From positions 45,984,396-46,048,395 of the forward strand of contig CM017572.1 in the NCBI GenBank assembly GCA_007844125.1: a DNA stretch of 64,000 bases, written 5' to 3'. Numbering within the stretch: position 1 is the stretch's first letter; the number at the start of each line of letters is the position of its first letter. A program made the translations under genes and the position numbers. The DNA is from Sinonovacula constricta (taxonomy: Eukaryota; Mollusca; Bivalvia; Cardiida; Solecurtidae). Of the stretch, positions 62,570 to 64,000 are shown in pieces. The notes under the pieces were generated by a model. That model ran no database searches, was not told the origin of the DNA, and worked only from the letters and a program-made list of their open reading frames with translations.

Positions 62570-63720
62570 ATGGCTGTGGTGTCGATGGCGACGATGTCAG
62601 TTATTCTGCTGATTTTGTCTATAGTCATTGATATGGTGCCAATGTCGTTTCTTGGTCTTCGCCGGATAGGGCCTCGTTGGTTCGGCGCGTGACCTGTATA
62701 AAATATATAAAATGCTGTATACAATGTGGTTCTCAGATATTTGTTGCTGCAGTATAAACGAAAAATGTCTATTGATGCCGAAAATAAGGGGCTAGCGAAT
62801 TAATTTCTGGGAATATCAAGTGATTTGGCTTTTTGTGCTTCTGCTAAATGCAATGTCGATAAATGCGGTACATACAGATATGTTGAAACGAATGTGGAAC
62901 TATCGGTTGTTTGTTTCATTATGGTTTCCAGCCAAGCAGACACAATATTGATAAATGCTATGTCAATTGGTTCAATGTAAAACCGTACAGTGTCTTTGGA
63001 TGACGTGTCGATGAATGAATGCAGTTCCGAAAAGTGCGGTGTCGATATGTATAGCACGGAGTGTATGTAATGCCGATTCGTGCGGTGTTGTTGTACATAA
63101 TTATATGTGGTGCCTATAGGTACTGCACGATGAATGTGGTGCCGGTGTTGACATATATGTGGTGCCGATAGGTATGATGCGAATGCATGTAGTACAGCTG
63201 GGTGCAGTGTTTATTTACATTTATGTCGTGCAGAATGGTGCGGTTTCACCATCGTGGAGCCGATGTGGGGAATGTGGTGCCGATAGGTATGATGTCGATG
63301 TTCGTGGTGCCGATAGGTATGATGTCGATGTTCGTGGTGCCGATGGATAAGCTGTCGATGAATGTTGTGCCGATGGGTACGCTGTCGATGTAGGTCGTGC
63401 CCATGTACATACATGTGGTGCCGATAACAGCCGTGTCGATGTATGCGTTGCCGATGGCCATTTTTACGATGTATTTGGTGCCGATTTGGCTACGATGCGA
63501 TGTTGGTGGTGCAGATGGGCTTGGTCAGGATGTCTGGAGAGCCGATGAACGCGGTGTCGATGATTGTAGTGTCGGTAGGTTTACTGTCGATAACTGTGGT
63601 GCTGATGCATGCGCTGTATGTAGTGCCGATGGGTATGTTTCGATGGCTGTGGTGCCGATCGGCTTGTTATTAAAGTACGTGGTGCCGATATATGCGGTGT
63701 CGATTTATTTAAAATCGCTG
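62570..63720 (+). repeat. Degenerate 30-bp repeat, GTGGTGCCGATAGGTATGAT type
   Basis: The best copies are at 63271-63360 (GTGGTGCCGATAGGTATGAT plus GTCGATGTTC, spacing exactly 30). Around them are many diverged units with GTGCCGAT or GTGTCGAT. The unit is a multiple of three and gives spurious frames on both strands. Confidence 0.75.
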
Positions 63721-63916
63721 GACGTGTTGTAATGACGTAGTAACATATTCCATTTTGTATAAGATGTCCATGTAAATGATATCCATATTTTGCGGTATGT
63801 TGCATCACTTTATAGTGTGTCACTTAATGTGGTGTCAATGGGCGTTTTGTTAATAGATACAGTGTCTGTCGATAGTCGTGTTTTCGATTTTTGTGGTGTA
63901 CATGTTTTCCTTAAAT

Positions 63917-64000
63917 GACTCATCATCACAAATTTGTTCTTACTTTTCGCTTCGCTTGCATGTGAGATACCTTTGTTCTGTGCCTTTTCAGAGTTTGGTA
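63917..64000 (+). repeat. Dispersed repeat, copy 3 (cut by window end)
   Basis: GACTCATCATCACAAATTTG then TTCTTACTTTT, GCTTGCATGTGAGA, CTTTGTTCTGTGCCTTTTC matches 33178-33258. It continues beyond the window. Confidence 0.55.

Overview
The window is nuclear DNA of an animal, probably a mollusc and plausibly a bivalve. Evidence: AT-rich introns with GT-AG borders, a many-exon gene for a secreted mosaic protein built from vWA, TSP1, ShK and VWC modules, tRNA-derived SINEs, a Penelope-like retroelement relic, and very large tandem arrays. The species cannot be named from this sequence. Everything here rests on reading by eye; no search or alignment was run.

Layout. Positions 1-1264 hold two minus-strand exons of a zinc-finger gene related to hAT transposases, running off the left edge, with paired CRE-like sites upstream. 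Positions 2924-4399 hold the last two plus-strand exons of MCAT, the mitochondrial malonyl-CoA:ACP transacylase. The zinc-finger gene appears to sit, in opposite orientation, inside an MCAT intron. Positions 4921-5285 are a decayed Penelope-like reverse transcriptase. It is followed by an 11.9-kb satellite of about 243 copies of a 49-bp unit (5440-17348) with clear higher-order structure. Positions 17349-19650 look empty.

The main feature is one minus-strand gene, coding span 61606 down to 19844. I could assemble it into 40 exons. Every exon has AG/GT borders, the phases all match, and the coding length is 6213 nt, exactly 2070 codons plus stop. The product has a signal peptide, then vWA, TSP1, three more vWA, two ShK, and a long tail of nine VWC and four more ShK domains joined by Gly/Thr-rich linkers. 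All four vWA domains keep the MIDAS metal-binding residues. VWC and ShK modules are bounded by phase-1 introns. Each VWC is cut by one phase-2 intron at the same place, and the first-half exon is exactly 115 nt in six of nine cases. A secreted matrix or adhesion role (shell, byssus, connective tissue or haemolymph) is an inference.

The introns of this gene have been invaded by unrelated minisatellites: 26 bp in intron 3, 48 bp in intron 18 (about 10 kb), a degenerate 50-60 bp family and a 43-bp array in intron 26, 36 bp in intron 29, and 50 bp at intron 33. The 50-bp array copies the 3' end of an exon together with its 5' splice site nine times. The degenerate family in intron 26 seems to copy a 3' splice-site region. 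The upstream flank (61650-64000) holds a TATA box, an (AT)30 microsatellite, a degenerate 30-bp repeat, and the start of a dispersed repeat also seen near 33.1 kb. No prokaryotic features, CRISPR arrays or complete mobile elements were found.
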